DNA from: an uncultured Oscillospiraceae bacterium
GTDB lineage: Bacteria > Bacillota > Clostridia > Oscillospirales > Oscillospiraceae
Direction of reading: 5' to 3'
Length of the DNA stretch: 14,517 nucleotides
Assembly: GCA_934589665.1 (NCBI GenBank)
Contig: CAKTOJ010000036.1
Coordinates: 1-14,517 of the forward strand
Within the stretch, counting starts at the first letter, position 1. Each line of letters starts with the position of its first letter. A program made the position numbers and the translations under genes. The notes beneath the pieces are model-generated. The model made no database searches, was not told where the DNA came from, and saw only the letters and a list, made by a program, of their open reading frames with translations. Shown here in pieces: positions 1-6,802 of the stretch.

Positions 1-1
1 G

Positions 2-460
2 GCCGAACGGCTCGATGTATCGCGTCAGGCGGTCAGCAAGTGGGAAAACGACGATTCCGCACCGGATCTTGACAAGCTCCGTGCCATCTGCATGTATTTC
101 GGCGTGACGACGGACTACCTGATCTGGGAGAGGCAGGAGGATGCTCCGCAGAGTACAGAGACGGGACAGGAGACGCTGCATCCGGCTGGCGGAGAGAATC
201 TGCTGCGCACGATCCTTTGGGAGCACGGCGAATGGATCGGCTATGCGATCGCCATTCTCGGCGCGGCGCTGCTTCTGCGCACATTGCCGGGGATGATCGT
301 ACAGCTACTCATGCTCATCGGCGGAGAGACAGACTGGTCCATCGTCTGGACCATTGCGGCGATGTATCTGCCGCATCTTGTTTATGGGATCGTCACGGCG
401 GGTGGACTGCTGCTGGCCCGCTGGTGGAAAAAGAGAAGGGAAGCAAATGACGACCTTTGA
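2..460 (+). CDS. XRE-family HTH regulator with C-terminal membrane segments (5' end outside window)
   Basis: The reading frame is open from base 2 and its start lies upstream of the window; 152 residues are visible. It begins inside a Cro/C1-type helix-turn-helix with the classic stretch LDVSRQAVSKWEN, followed by the family's PDLDKLRAICMYFGVTTDYL, so it should bind DNA as a transcriptional regulator. After a polar linker of about 30 residues there are two hydrophobic segments (about visible residues 79-103 and 113-140) ending in a basic WWKKRRE tail. This architecture, a cytoplasmic XRE domain tethered to the membrane, is common in clostridia, where the target and signal are usually unknown. 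Its last 14 bases overlap the next gene, so the two are probably cotranscribed. Family assignment is firm; the regulated genes cannot be told from this sequence. Confidence 0.85.
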   Translation, partial: AERLDVSRQAVSKWENDDSAPDLDKLRAICMYFGVTTDYLIWERQEDAPQSTETGQETLHPAGGENLLRTILWEHGEWIGYAIAILGAALLLRTLPGMIVQLLMLIGGETDWSIVWTIAAMYLPHLVYGIVTAGGLLLARWWKKRREANDDL

Positions 461-773
461 GAAAGTTTATGCGGCAGTGCGGCTCATTCCGCGCGGAAGC
501 GTGGCGACCTACGGCCAGATTGCCCGTGCCGTTGGAAACCCGCGGCTCAGCCGCGTGGTGGGCTACGCGCTGCACGTCAATCCTGAGCCGGGGGTGATCC
601 CATGCCACCGCGTTGTCCGGCAGGACGGCGGTGTGTCAAGCGCGTTTGCCTTCGGCGGCGCGAACCGGCAGATAGGGCTGCTCAAGGCCGAGGGCGTGGA
701 GTTTCTTGACGAGAGCCATGTTGACATGAAGCGCTTCTGTGTGCAGGCGCTGCCGTATATCGTGGAAGAATAA
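447..773 (+). CDS. Small MGMT-family (methylated-DNA-protein cysteine methyltransferase-like) protein
   Basis: The 108-residue product matches the C-terminal DNA-binding and active-site domain of O6-alkylguanine-DNA alkyltransferases. It has TYGQIA (residues 21-26), the region leading to VVGYALH, and IPCHRVV with the catalytic-type Cys at residue 53. Family members transfer an alkyl group from O6-alkylguanine in DNA to this cysteine. Alkyltransferase-like proteins of similar size usually have Trp in place of Cys, so this one keeps the acceptor residue although it lacks the N-terminal domain of full-length Ogt or Ada. I chose the ATG at 447 because GAAGGG lies at a suitable distance upstream and the homology starts there; a longer in-frame extension from 354 would run through the upstream gene. 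It overlaps the XRE gene by 14 bases and ends at a strong terminator. DNA repair or damage recognition is the likely role; activity is inferred. Confidence 0.85.
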   Translation: MTTFEKVYAAVRLIPRGSVATYGQIARAVGNPRLSRVVGYALHVNPEPGVIPCHRVVRQDGGVSSAFAFGGANRQIGLLKAEGVEFLDESHVDMKRFCVQALPYIVEE

Positions 774-808
774 AACAAGGGAGACAGCGGCGCTGTCTCC
801 CTTGTTTT
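772..808. terminator. Bidirectional intrinsic terminator between MGMT-family and MATE genes
   Basis: Two perfect 17-base arms (772-788 and 792-808) surround a 3-base loop. The A-run at the left end and T-run at the right end give a U-tail in both directions. The left arm starts inside the MGMT-family stop codon, and the - strand MATE gene ends 10 bases away, so one hairpin serves two convergent transcripts. Confidence 0.93.
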
Positions 809-818
809 ATGAAAGATG

Positions 819-2201
819 TTACGAACGGATCCCCATGAACTTCCACTTGCCGCTGCGGTAGCGCTGGATAAACACAATGCTGCGCACGCCCCAGTCAAGG
901 ATGGAATGGGCGAACCAGACGCCGACCACGCCGTAACCAAGGTATTCGCCGAGCACATAGGCCATCAGCACGCGCACGAACCACATGGAGAGCATGCTCA
1001 CGACCATGGAATAGCGCGCATCGCCGGCAGAGCGCAGGAAAAACGAGATCATAAACGACGGGACCCACAGCACGATCGCGCTGGCGCCGTGGAGCAGCAT
1101 GACGTCGCGCGCCAACACAGAGGCCTCGGGCGCAACGTCGTAGATGCGCAGGATCAGCGGGATGGCGAGGATCAGTGTAATGTTGACGGCCGCCATGGCA
1201 ATATAGGTGGCGATGGTGAGCTTTTTCATGTAATAGCGCGCCTTATCAAAGGCACCCGCGCCGATGCACTGGCTGATGACGGTCGTCAGGCCCATACAGA
1301 AGGCCTGACCGGCAAAGCAGTGGAAATTTCCCATGGTATTGCCGATGGCGTTGGCGGTGATGCTGGCTGTACCGAAGGTGGAGATCAGGCTGAAGAGGAT
1401 CAGCCGTCCGAAATGGAACATACCGTTTTCCACGCCGCTGGGGATGGCGATGCGGAAGATGTTGCGCATCACGCGCTTTTCAAAGCGGAAGCCGCGCAGG
1501 CTCGTAAGGTGGAGCACATAGTGCTCGTTGAAAAGCAGGGCGATGATGACACCGGCGGCGATCGTGCGCGAGACCAGCGTCGGGATGGCGACACCCGCCA
1601 CATCGAAGCCGAAGCCGAAGATCAAAATGGCGTTGCCGACGATGTTGATGCCGTTCATCAGCAGTGAAACCTTGAGCGACACATCAGAGCGCGACATGGT
1701 GCGGAACAGCGCTGCGCCGCCGTTATACAGCGCGATACCGGGGATGGAGGCCATGACGTAGGAGTAGTAGATATTTGTCGCCTCCATGACCTCCGCGTCG
1801 ATCCGGCCGAACAGATGGGTGAGGATCCAGCCCTTGAAGAGGTAGAGAAGCGCCATCACGCCCAGTGAGACCAGTCCCAGCAGGACCATCAGCTGCTGTG
1901 CGCTGCGGCCGGCCTCCCCCTTTTCGCCGCGGCCGAGGTACTGGCCTGCGACAACGGCGCCGCCTGTTGCCATGGCGGAGAAAATATAGATCATCAGTGC
2001 GCTGATGGAGTCGACCAGCGACACAGCTGAGATCGACGCGTCGCCAACGGTGGCGACCATCAGCGAGTCGGCAAGGCCGACGGCGATGCCGAGCAGCTGC
2101 TCGAGGAGCATTGGCGCGATCAGCCGGACAAGCTGTCCGTTGGTAAATTCAATGTCCTGCCGCCGGGTCAGCGGCGAAGTCGTTTCATTCATATCCTGCA
2201 T
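819..2201 (-). CDS. MATE-family multidrug efflux transporter
   Basis: The 460-residue protein has the size and the roughly twelve-helix pattern of MATE (multi antimicrobial extrusion) transporters, which export cationic drugs or metabolites by Na+ or H+ antiport across the cytoplasmic membrane. Family hallmarks include the N-terminal APMLLEQLLGIAVGLADSLMV segment, QYLGRGE after the second or third helix, and the repeat-half motif with NAIGNTMGNF and the GLTTVISQCIGA segment. The start is ambiguous: ATG at 2201 has AGG very close to it, and ATG at 2192 lies about 11 bases from GGGAACAGG; I kept the longer form. A consensus promoter with an operator-like palindrome lies upstream and a structured leader of about 70 bases precedes the start. 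It stands alone between two + strand transcription units. Substrate is unknown. Confidence 0.93.
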   Translation of the reverse strand: MQDMNETTSPLTRRQDIEFTNGQLVRLIAPMLLEQLLGIAVGLADSLMVATVGDASISAVSLVDSISALMIYIFSAMATGGAVVAGQYLGRGEKGEAGRSAQQLMVLLGLVSLGVMALLYLFKGWILTHLFGRIDAEVMEATNIYYSYVMASIPGIALYNGGAALFRTMSRSDVSLKVSLLMNGINIVGNAILIFGFGFDVAGVAIPTLVSRTIAAGVIIALLFNEHYVLHLTSLRGFRFEKRVMRNIFRIAIPSGVENGMFHFGRLILFSLISTFGTASITANAIGNTMGNFHCFAGQAFCMGLTTVISQCIGAGAFDKARYYMKKLTIATYIAMAAVNITLILAIPLILRIYDVAPEASVLARDVMLLHGASAIVLWVPSFMISFFLRSAGDARYSMVVSMLSMWFVRVLMAYVLGEYLGYGVVGVWFAHSILDWGVRSIVFIQRYRSGKWKFMGIRS

Positions 2202-2211
2202 ATCCTGTTCC

Positions 2212-2232
2212 CGCGCGGTCAGGTGCCGCGCG
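2212..2232. promoter_or_regulatory. GC-rich hairpin in the MATE leader, followed by a T-run on the + strand
   Basis: A perfect 7-bp stem (2212-2218 with 2226-2232, CGCGCGG/CCGCGCG) with a 7-base loop lies immediately upstream of the MATE ribosome binding site on the - strand. On the + strand it is followed by TCTTTTTAT, so it could also end antisense transcripts. Arms and loop are visible; the function is inferred. Confidence 0.5.
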
Positions 2233-2265
2233 TCTTTTTATAATAGTCCTCATGCGAGAGACGCA

Positions 2266-2291
2266 ATACGGCAAAACCATTATAGCCGTAT
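2266..2291. promoter_or_regulatory. Operator-like palindrome around the -10 box of the MATE promoter
   Basis: Perfect 7-base inverted arms ATACGGC (2266-2272) and GCCGTAT (2285-2291) are separated by 12 bases that contain the -10 box. The arm centres are 19 bases apart, close to two helical turns, as expected for a dimeric repressor of the TetR or MarR kind. No regulator gene lies next to it. Confidence 0.5.
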
Positions 2292-2307
2292 GTAAAGTCC
2301 GCGTCAA
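2279..2307 (-). promoter_or_regulatory. Sigma-A promoter of the MATE gene
   Basis: On the - strand, TTGACG (2302-2307) is followed after exactly 17 bases by a perfect TATAAT (2279-2284). Transcription should begin near 2272, giving a leader of about 70 bases before the start codon at 2201. Confidence 0.85.
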
Positions 2308-2402
2308 TGTGGATTCAGCCCACTTTTTTCATTTGTACGGGGCATAAATGTGCGCAGACCTCCATACAATGCAGGCAGCAGATGAAATGGGGAGGCGGTA
2401 GG

Positions 2403-2942
2403 ATGCGGAAAAAACTTCTGCGCTGGGAGCTTGCAGGCTTCCTTTTTGTCGGCGTGCTTGGTACGCTGCTGCATTTTCTGTGGGAGTGGACCGGCGAGGG
2501 GGCGCTGACAGCGGCATTTTGCGCTGTCAATGAATCGACATGGGAGCATATGAAGCTGCTCCTTGTGCCGGTGTTCCTGTTTACCATGGTAGAGTTTGTC
2601 ATTTTTGCGCCGGCCATGCGCAATTTTTTCGCCGTAAAGGGAGCGGCTGTGCTGCTGGGACTGGTGAGCATTCCGGTGCTGTTCTATACGCTCAACGGCA
2701 TGTTCGGCAAAACGCCGGACTGGGTGAATATCTCCATCTTCTTTCTGGCTGATGCGCTGCTCTTTTTCGTCAGCTTCTGCCTTTTGCTGCGCGGGACGCT
2801 GCGCGGCGGAGCGATGCAGCTTATAGGCTTCCTCCTGTTCTGGCTGCTCGCCTTTGCCTTTGTGTTCTTCACCTACCGCCCGCTGGCGCTGCCGCTCTTC
2901 CGCGATCCGACGAACGGACTTTACGGCATGCTGCGGACATAA
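2403..2942 (+). CDS. DUF6512-like integral membrane protein
   Basis: The 179-residue protein is highly hydrophobic, with about five membrane helices (approximate residues 8-28, 49-70, 78-100, 108-128 and 135-155). Conserved-looking stretches are LGTLLHFLWEWTG near the N-terminus and FCAVNESTWEHMKLL before the second helix, which I recognise as the pattern of the DUF6512 membrane family of clostridia; its function is not established. The ATG at 2403 was chosen because GGAGG (2391-2395) lies 7 bases upstream and RRKKLLRWE-like N-termini are typical; an open extension back to 2307 has no such site. It is a single-gene unit between the MATE promoter region and a bidirectional terminator. I see no clear promoter for it. 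Confidence 0.8.
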   Translation: MRKKLLRWELAGFLFVGVLGTLLHFLWEWTGEGALTAAFCAVNESTWEHMKLLLVPVFLFTMVEFVIFAPAMRNFFAVKGAAVLLGLVSIPVLFYTLNGMFGKTPDWVNISIFFLADALLFFVSFCLLLRGTLRGGAMQLIGFLLFWLLAFAFVFFTYRPLALPLFRDPTNGLYGMLRT

Positions 2943-2974
2943 AAAAGAGGGCTCTTTTCAGAGCCTTCTTTTTT
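2941..2974. terminator. Bidirectional intrinsic terminator between DUF6512 and MBL-fold genes
   Basis: Arms 2941-2955 and 2960-2974 pair over 15 bases with one G-T wobble and a 4-base loop (TTTC). Runs of six A and six T at the ends provide U-tails in both directions. It overlaps the stop codon of the DUF6512 gene and lies 22 bases from the end of the convergent MBL-fold gene. Confidence 0.92.
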
Positions 2975-2996
2975 ATGTGTGACGGACTCCGCACGC

Positions 2997-3608
2997 TTAC
3001 GGAAGAAAGCGCGGGACAAGCACGCCCTGCGGGGTGTCGGCGGTCAGCGTGAAGGAGTTGGTTTCCAGACGGTGCACCTGACCGGCGGGGAAGAGGTTCA
3101 AAAAGCCGTCCACCGTGTCGATCACATCATACCCGTGGCCGTTGTGGCGGTAGTGCATGGGAACGACGACGCGCGGCGCGATCGCATCCGCGACGCGCTT
3201 TGCCGTTTCCGCGTCGATGGTGTAAAAGCCGCCGACCGGGATGAGCAGCGCGTCACACCCGCGCAGAGGGGCGAGCTGCTCATCGCTCAGCGTATGGCCG
3301 AGGTCGCCGAGATGCACGAGGCGCAGTCCCTCAGCGGAGAGAATATGGATGGTGTTCGGCCCGCGCAGCGCGCCGCGCTGATCGTCGTGAAACGTGGAAA
3401 CCGTCTCCACGGTGAACGGGCAGCTGCTCTGCTCCGTAAGCTCCACAGCCTCGGTGAAGTCATGATCGCGGTGGTGGTGTGAGCAGAGCACGCGGTTGGC
3501 GTGCGTGTGCAACGGCGGGTAGCTCTCGACCGTATAAGGATCGAGAACGATGCGGAAGCTGCCGCTTTCCACGGCGAAGCAGGAATGTCCCAGCCAGGTG
3601 ATGTTCAT
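2997..3608 (-). CDS. MBL-fold metallo-hydrolase (UlaG-like)
   Basis: The 203-residue protein starts with ITWLGHSCFAVE, typical of the UlaG-like/UPF0173 branch of the metallo-beta-lactamase superfamily. It carries the metal-binding HxHxDH signature in HHHRDHD (His44, His46, Asp48, His49). Other likely ligands are in LGDLGH (Asp102) and VVPMHY (His152). Proteins of this branch are cytoplasmic hydrolases acting on phosphodiester, lactone or unknown substrates, so a specific reaction cannot be given. The start has a strong AAAGGAG 8 bases upstream. It lies 13 bases downstream of the DUF4349 gene on the same strand, so the two form an operon ending at the terminator at 2941-2974. No signal peptide is visible. 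Confidence 0.9.
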   Translation of the reverse strand: MNITWLGHSCFAVESGSFRIVLDPYTVESYPPLHTHANRVLCSHHHRDHDFTEAVELTEQSSCPFTVETVSTFHDDQRGALRGPNTIHILSAEGLRLVHLGDLGHTLSDEQLAPLRGCDALLIPVGGFYTIDAETAKRVADAIAPRVVVPMHYRHNGHGYDVIDTVDGFLNLFPAGQVHRLETNSFTLTADTPQGVLVPRFLP

Positions 3609-3621
3609 GGAAATTGCTCCT

Positions 3622-4575
3622 TTATTTGTGATTTGTGTTGTCCTCCGTTTCGGGAAGGCTGTTTTTCTTTTTTAAAGTGCCCTTCCGCCGACGGGCAATG
3701 CGCGTAAACACAATGACAAGTGCCAGCAGCACCAGCAGGAACACCCACGCGCTGGCGATGGCGAGGATAAAGTCCTCAAGGAAATTGCCGGCCCTGCGCA
3801 GGCCGCCGGACAGCGCCTGCATCAGACGGGAACCGAAGGTGAGCGGCGCGCTGTCATTTTCCGTGAGCTTATAGGTCTCGCTGAGCGTGAGATAGACGGT
3901 GGAATAGTCCACCAGCGCGTCATAGTGGCGCAGTGTGCCGGTGAGGCTTTCGATCTGATACTCCACATCGCCGATGGCGCTTTCGATGGTGATGATATCC
4001 TCCATGCTCTCGGCCTTTTTCAGCAGCTCCTGAAGCCGCTCGAGCTTGATCTGCGCGGTTTTGAGGCGGGAGTCGACATCATAATAATCCTCGGTGATGT
4101 TCTCCGCCGAGGAGGACTGGTAGGTCACATGGCACAGTTCGCCGATCTGCGAGCAGAAATGCTCAAATTCACCGGACGGCACGCGCACGGTGAACTCGCC
4201 GTAGCGGTAGCCGCGCGAGCCGTTGTTCAGGCTCCTGCTTTCAAAGTAGCCGCCGCAGGACTTCACCAGTGTGCGGATGGCATTCTCGCTCGTGTCATAG
4301 TCTGTGGTCTCAAGGTCGAGGTTCGCGCGGTAGATCATTTTTGTGTCGCGCGGGATATTGGTGCTTTCGCCCTCCTGCGCGTCGTAGGACATGTCGCCGC
4401 CGTCCCAGTAACCCTCGTCATTCGATGCAGGGGCCTTTGGATCATAGTCAGAGTCGCCGTTTGTTCCGTAGCTGCTGGAAGTGTCGTAGCTTTCATTTGC
4501 CGATTTGCTGCCGCAGCCCGCAAGCAGGCTGAGGAGCATCAGGGTGCAGAGAAAAATAGCAAGCGTTCGTTTCAT
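3622..4575 (-). CDS. DUF4349-domain lipoprotein
   Basis: The 317-residue protein begins with a lipoprotein signal peptide ending in LLAGC (acylated Cys at residue 21), followed by a Ser/Asp/Gly/Tyr-rich linker to about residue 75. The DUF4349 core follows, with YRANLDLETTDYD, a GGYFESRSL-type strand and VRVPSGEFEHF. A charged, probably coiled-coil stretch lies around residues 160-215. A single transmembrane helix (about 269-290) precedes a basic C-terminal tail. So the protein is likely anchored in the cytoplasmic membrane at both ends with its core outside. DUF4349 proteins have no settled function. GAGGTG lies 7 bases before the ATG. It is 13 bases upstream of the MBL gene and 74 bases downstream of the phosphorylase gene, with no obvious terminator between, so readthrough from the latter is possible. 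Confidence 0.9.
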   Translation of the reverse strand: MKRTLAIFLCTLMLLSLLAGCGSKSANESYDTSSSYGTNGDSDYDPKAPASNDEGYWDGGDMSYDAQEGESTNIPRDTKMIYRANLDLETTDYDTSENAIRTLVKSCGGYFESRSLNNGSRGYRYGEFTVRVPSGEFEHFCSQIGELCHVTYQSSSAENITEDYYDVDSRLKTAQIKLERLQELLKKAESMEDIITIESAIGDVEYQIESLTGTLRHYDALVDYSTVYLTLSETYKLTENDSAPLTFGSRLMQALSGGLRRAGNFLEDFILAIASAWVFLLVLLALVIVFTRIARRRKGTLKKKNSLPETEDNTNHK

Positions 4576-4649
4576 CCTGTTTCACCTCAAATCATAATTT
4601 AGGGGTCTATGCAGGATAAGACGGAAAAAGACCGGAAAAAGTTCCCAGC

Positions 4650-5393
4650 TTATTCCGCCCTGCCGCTCTCCAGACGCGCAAAGGTTTCCAGTGCGGCAAG
4701 GATGCTGCGCTTTTCGCCCTCAGCGGCGCCGTCTCCGCCGGAGACATAGGACCCCACGCCCTGCGAGATGCACTCCTTCCAGCGCACGACGTTGTTGAGC
4801 ACGCTGGCGCACTTCATGCCGCGCAGACGGCCGACGGTCAGCAGCGCGGCGGTCTCCATGTCGCTGCCGAGCACGCCCTTTTTCGACCAGTATTCATTGA
4901 TTTCGTCGATGTTGTCGATATAAAAGCTCTCGTGGCTGCGGATGATGCCGAGCCGGTGAGGGAAGCCCTGCGCGCGGATGCTGTCCGTCAGCGCAAGCAG
5001 AAGCTCCGTGTCCGGCACGGCGGGGTAGCCATCGCGCACATAGGCGCGTGATGTGCCGTCGTCGCGCACAGCTCCGGAGGCAATGAGCAGCTCGCCCAGC
5101 GCGATATCCGATTGCAGCGCGCCGCACGAGCCGATGCGGATGGCGTGCGTGACACCGATGTTGTGCAGCTCCTCGACTGCGATGCCGGTCGAAACGCCTC
5201 CCATGCCGGTCGACATAGCCAGCACCCGCGCACCGTGATAGGTTCCGGCAAGGCTGCGGTACTCACGGTTCATGCCGAGATCCTCGACGTTTTCGAGGTA
5301 CGCGGCAATGCGCTCGGCACGTTTCGGATCGCCGGGCAGGATGGCGTAGCGAATGTTTAGACTCTCGTCGAGCTGGATGTGGGGCTGCTTCAT
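4650..5393 (-). CDS. Nucleoside phosphorylase (uridine phosphorylase-like, PNP/UDP family 1)
   Basis: The 247-residue protein belongs to the trimeric/hexameric nucleoside phosphorylases, which split nucleosides with phosphate into base and ribose-1-phosphate in the cytoplasm. Visible motifs are LPGDPKR (19-25), STGMGGVSTGIAVEEL (61-76), RIGSCG (86-91) and the ribose-binding SDMETAAL (177-184). The NREYR and AVEEL regions resemble uridine phosphorylase, while GSCG resembles bacterial purine phosphorylase, so base specificity is uncertain. The ATG at 5393 is preferred over longer forms because AAGGAG lies 10 bases upstream and family homology begins there; the open frame further upstream crosses the promoter. 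Its consensus promoter is divergent from that of the nucleoside ABC transporter, which strongly suggests import and breakdown of nucleosides as one pathway. Confidence 0.92.
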   Translation of the reverse strand: MKQPHIQLDESLNIRYAILPGDPKRAERIAAYLENVEDLGMNREYRSLAGTYHGARVLAMSTGMGGVSTGIAVEELHNIGVTHAIRIGSCGALQSDIALGELLIASGAVRDDGTSRAYVRDGYPAVPDTELLLALTDSIRAQGFPHRLGIIRSHESFYIDNIDEINEYWSKKGVLGSDMETAALLTVGRLRGMKCASVLNNVVRWKECISQGVGSYVSGGDGAAEGEKRSILAALETFARLESGRAE

Positions 5394-5426
5394 GGTCGCA
5401 TTTCTCCTTGTGTTCCGTTTTTCCTG

Positions 5427-5455
5427 ATTATACGAGCCTGCGCCCGGCTTTGCAA
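5427..5455 (-). promoter_or_regulatory. Sigma-A promoter of the nucleoside phosphorylase gene
   Basis: On the - strand, TTGCAA (5450-5455) and a perfect TATAAT (5427-5432) are separated by 17 bases. The -35 box overlaps a LacI/CcpA-operator-like sequence starting at 5450. Confidence 0.8.
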
Positions 5456-5516
5456 GCGTTTGTGGAAGAAAGCGGAATTTCTGCAATTGTTCTTGCATTG
5501 TGTCCAATGAACGCTT
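5450..5516. promoter_or_regulatory. Inverted AAGCGTT half-sites in the divergent nucleoside promoter region
   Basis: AAGCGTT at 5454-5460 and its exact reverse complement AACGCTT at 5510-5516 face each other across 49 bases. The left copy lies in TTGCAAGCGTTTGTGG (5450-5465), which partly resembles CcpA cre or PurR-type LacI-family operators, and overlaps the -35 box of the phosphorylase promoter. The right copy ends at the first base of the transporter -10 box. Positions are seen; binding is inferred. Confidence 0.35.
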
Positions 5517-5521
5517 ATAAT
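5493..5521 (+). promoter_or_regulatory. Promoter of the nucleoside ABC transporter operon
   Basis: A perfect TATAAT (5516-5521) is preceded after 17 bases by TTGCAT (5493-5498), a weak -35 match. Transcription would begin near 5528, about 60 bases before the lipoprotein start, leaving little room for a riboswitch. A weak -35 fits an activated or repressed promoter. Confidence 0.7.
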
Positions 5522-5589
5522 AGATATTACTCGTGGGCGCTCTTGCCATGGCCCGCGGGGAATCAGATTTGATGAAAGAGGTAATGGAA

Positions 5590-6624
5590 ATGAAAAAGTT
5601 TCTCGCTTTGCTGCTCAGCGCCATGCTGGTCCTCAGCCTTGCCGCCTGCGGCGCAAAGGACGACACGCCCGCTGAGGATACCAACAATCCCGCCAGCGGC
5701 GAGGAGACGGCGCTGACCGTCGCTGTGGTCGAGGCCGGCAAGCTCGGTGACCGCAGCTTCTACGATTCCTCCAAGGAAGGCCTTGACCGTCTGGTCGCGG
5801 ACTTCGGCGTGAATCCTATCGTGATCGAGTGCAACAATGAGAACCACGACACGCAGATGCGCAACGCCGCCGAAAAGGCTGACGTGGTCGTGTGTGTCGG
5901 CTGGGAGTTCTACAATGTCGAGACCATCGCACCGGAGTATCCCGATGTGAAGTGGATCTGGGTCGATAACGCGACGGCCGAGCCTGTGGCCAACGTGCTC
6001 AACATCACTTATGCTCAGAATCAGGGCAGCTTCCTCGCCGGCTACATTGCCGCCGCCGTGTCTGAAAGCGGCGTGGTGGGCGCTGTCGGCGGTATGGACG
6101 CGGACACCATCAACGACTTTATTGTCGGCTACACGCAGGGCGCCGAGTATTACGGCACCGAGAACGGCAAGGACATCACGGTGGTGAAGAACTACTCCAA
6201 CACCTATGACGATCCCGCCGTCGGCAAGGACTGCGCCATCGCGCTCAACGATCAGGGCGCTGACGTCATCTTCCAGATCGCTTCCGCCTGCGGCGACGGC
6301 GTGTTCGAGGCCGCCAAGGAAAAGGGCTTCTACGCCATCGGCGTGGACAGCGACCAGAAGTACATCGACCCCGAGGTCATCATCTGCTCGATGAAGAAGG
6401 AAGTCGGCAGCTCCATCTATGACGCAGTCAAGACGCTCATCGGCGGCGACGAGAGCCAGTTCGGCACCACCTGGGTTGCGGACATGACCAACGGCTATGT
6501 CGGCATCGGCTATGGTGAGGACGGCATGACCCAACAGGTTTCCGACGAGGTAAAGGCCGAGGTCGAGGCGCTTGCCGAGAAGATCGCCTCCGGCGAGATC
6601 GTGGTCGACACCACGCGCGCCTGA
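5590..6624 (+). CDS. BMP-family nucleoside ABC transporter substrate-binding lipoprotein
   Basis: The 344-residue protein is a basic membrane protein (BMP/PnrA-like) solute-binding lipoprotein. It has a signal peptide ending in LAAC (acylated Cys20), an acidic Thr/Pro linker, then two Rossmann-like lobes. Family features include AVVEAGKLGDRSFYDSSKEGL, the NQGSFLAGYIAA segment, VGAVGGMD and GVDSDQKY. Members of this family bind purine or other nucleosides outside the cell and hand them to the permeases. I placed the start at the third of three nearby in-frame ATGs because AGAGGT lies 7 bases before it and MKKFLALLLS is a canonical signal start; ATGs at 5572 and 5584 lie in or before this site. 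Third codon positions are strongly C/G-biased, consistent with high expression. It heads the four-gene transporter operon. Confidence 0.93.
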   Translation: MKKFLALLLSAMLVLSLAACGAKDDTPAEDTNNPASGEETALTVAVVEAGKLGDRSFYDSSKEGLDRLVADFGVNPIVIECNNENHDTQMRNAAEKADVVVCVGWEFYNVETIAPEYPDVKWIWVDNATAEPVANVLNITYAQNQGSFLAGYIAAAVSESGVVGAVGGMDADTINDFIVGYTQGAEYYGTENGKDITVVKNYSNTYDDPAVGKDCAIALNDQGADVIFQIASACGDGVFEAAKEKGFYAIGVDSDQKYIDPEVIICSMKKEVGSSIYDAVKTLIGGDESQFGTTWVADMTNGYVGIGYGEDGMTQQVSDEVKAEVEALAEKIASGEIVVDTTRA

Positions 6625-6744
6625 GCTTCGTTCAGCCGCGCGCGGGCATCCACTTTGTGAATGTCCGCAATCAAAAAGACGCAGGACACCCTTCCTGGGT
6701 TTCCCGCGCACACTCTTCCTTCCCGTTATCGAAGGCTTGATCTT

Positions 6745-6768
6745 GCGGCGCGGCTGAAGCCGCGCCGC
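6745..6768 (+). promoter_or_regulatory. Intercistronic GC hairpin between binding-protein and ATPase genes
   Basis: A perfect 10-bp stem (6745-6754 with 6759-6768) closes a TGAA loop in the 178-base gap. It is followed by TTCTCCTATCTC rather than a clean T-run, so it looks like a partial terminator or an mRNA 3'-end protecting hairpin. Such elements often keep binding-protein mRNA in excess over transporter mRNA. Confidence 0.65.
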
Positions 6769-6802
6769 TTCTCCTATCTCAAAGAAAGTGAGGAAACGAG
6801 AC

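Noticed and set aside
816..1667. A 283-codon + strand frame across the MATE gene
   Set aside because: It is a shadow of the MATE gene; its very His, Asp and Gly-rich translation has no recognisable domain or ribosome site.
5522..5589. Possible purine riboswitch in the transporter leader
   Set aside because: The leader is only about 60 bases and lacks the conserved junction and loop sequences of purine or preQ1 riboswitches.
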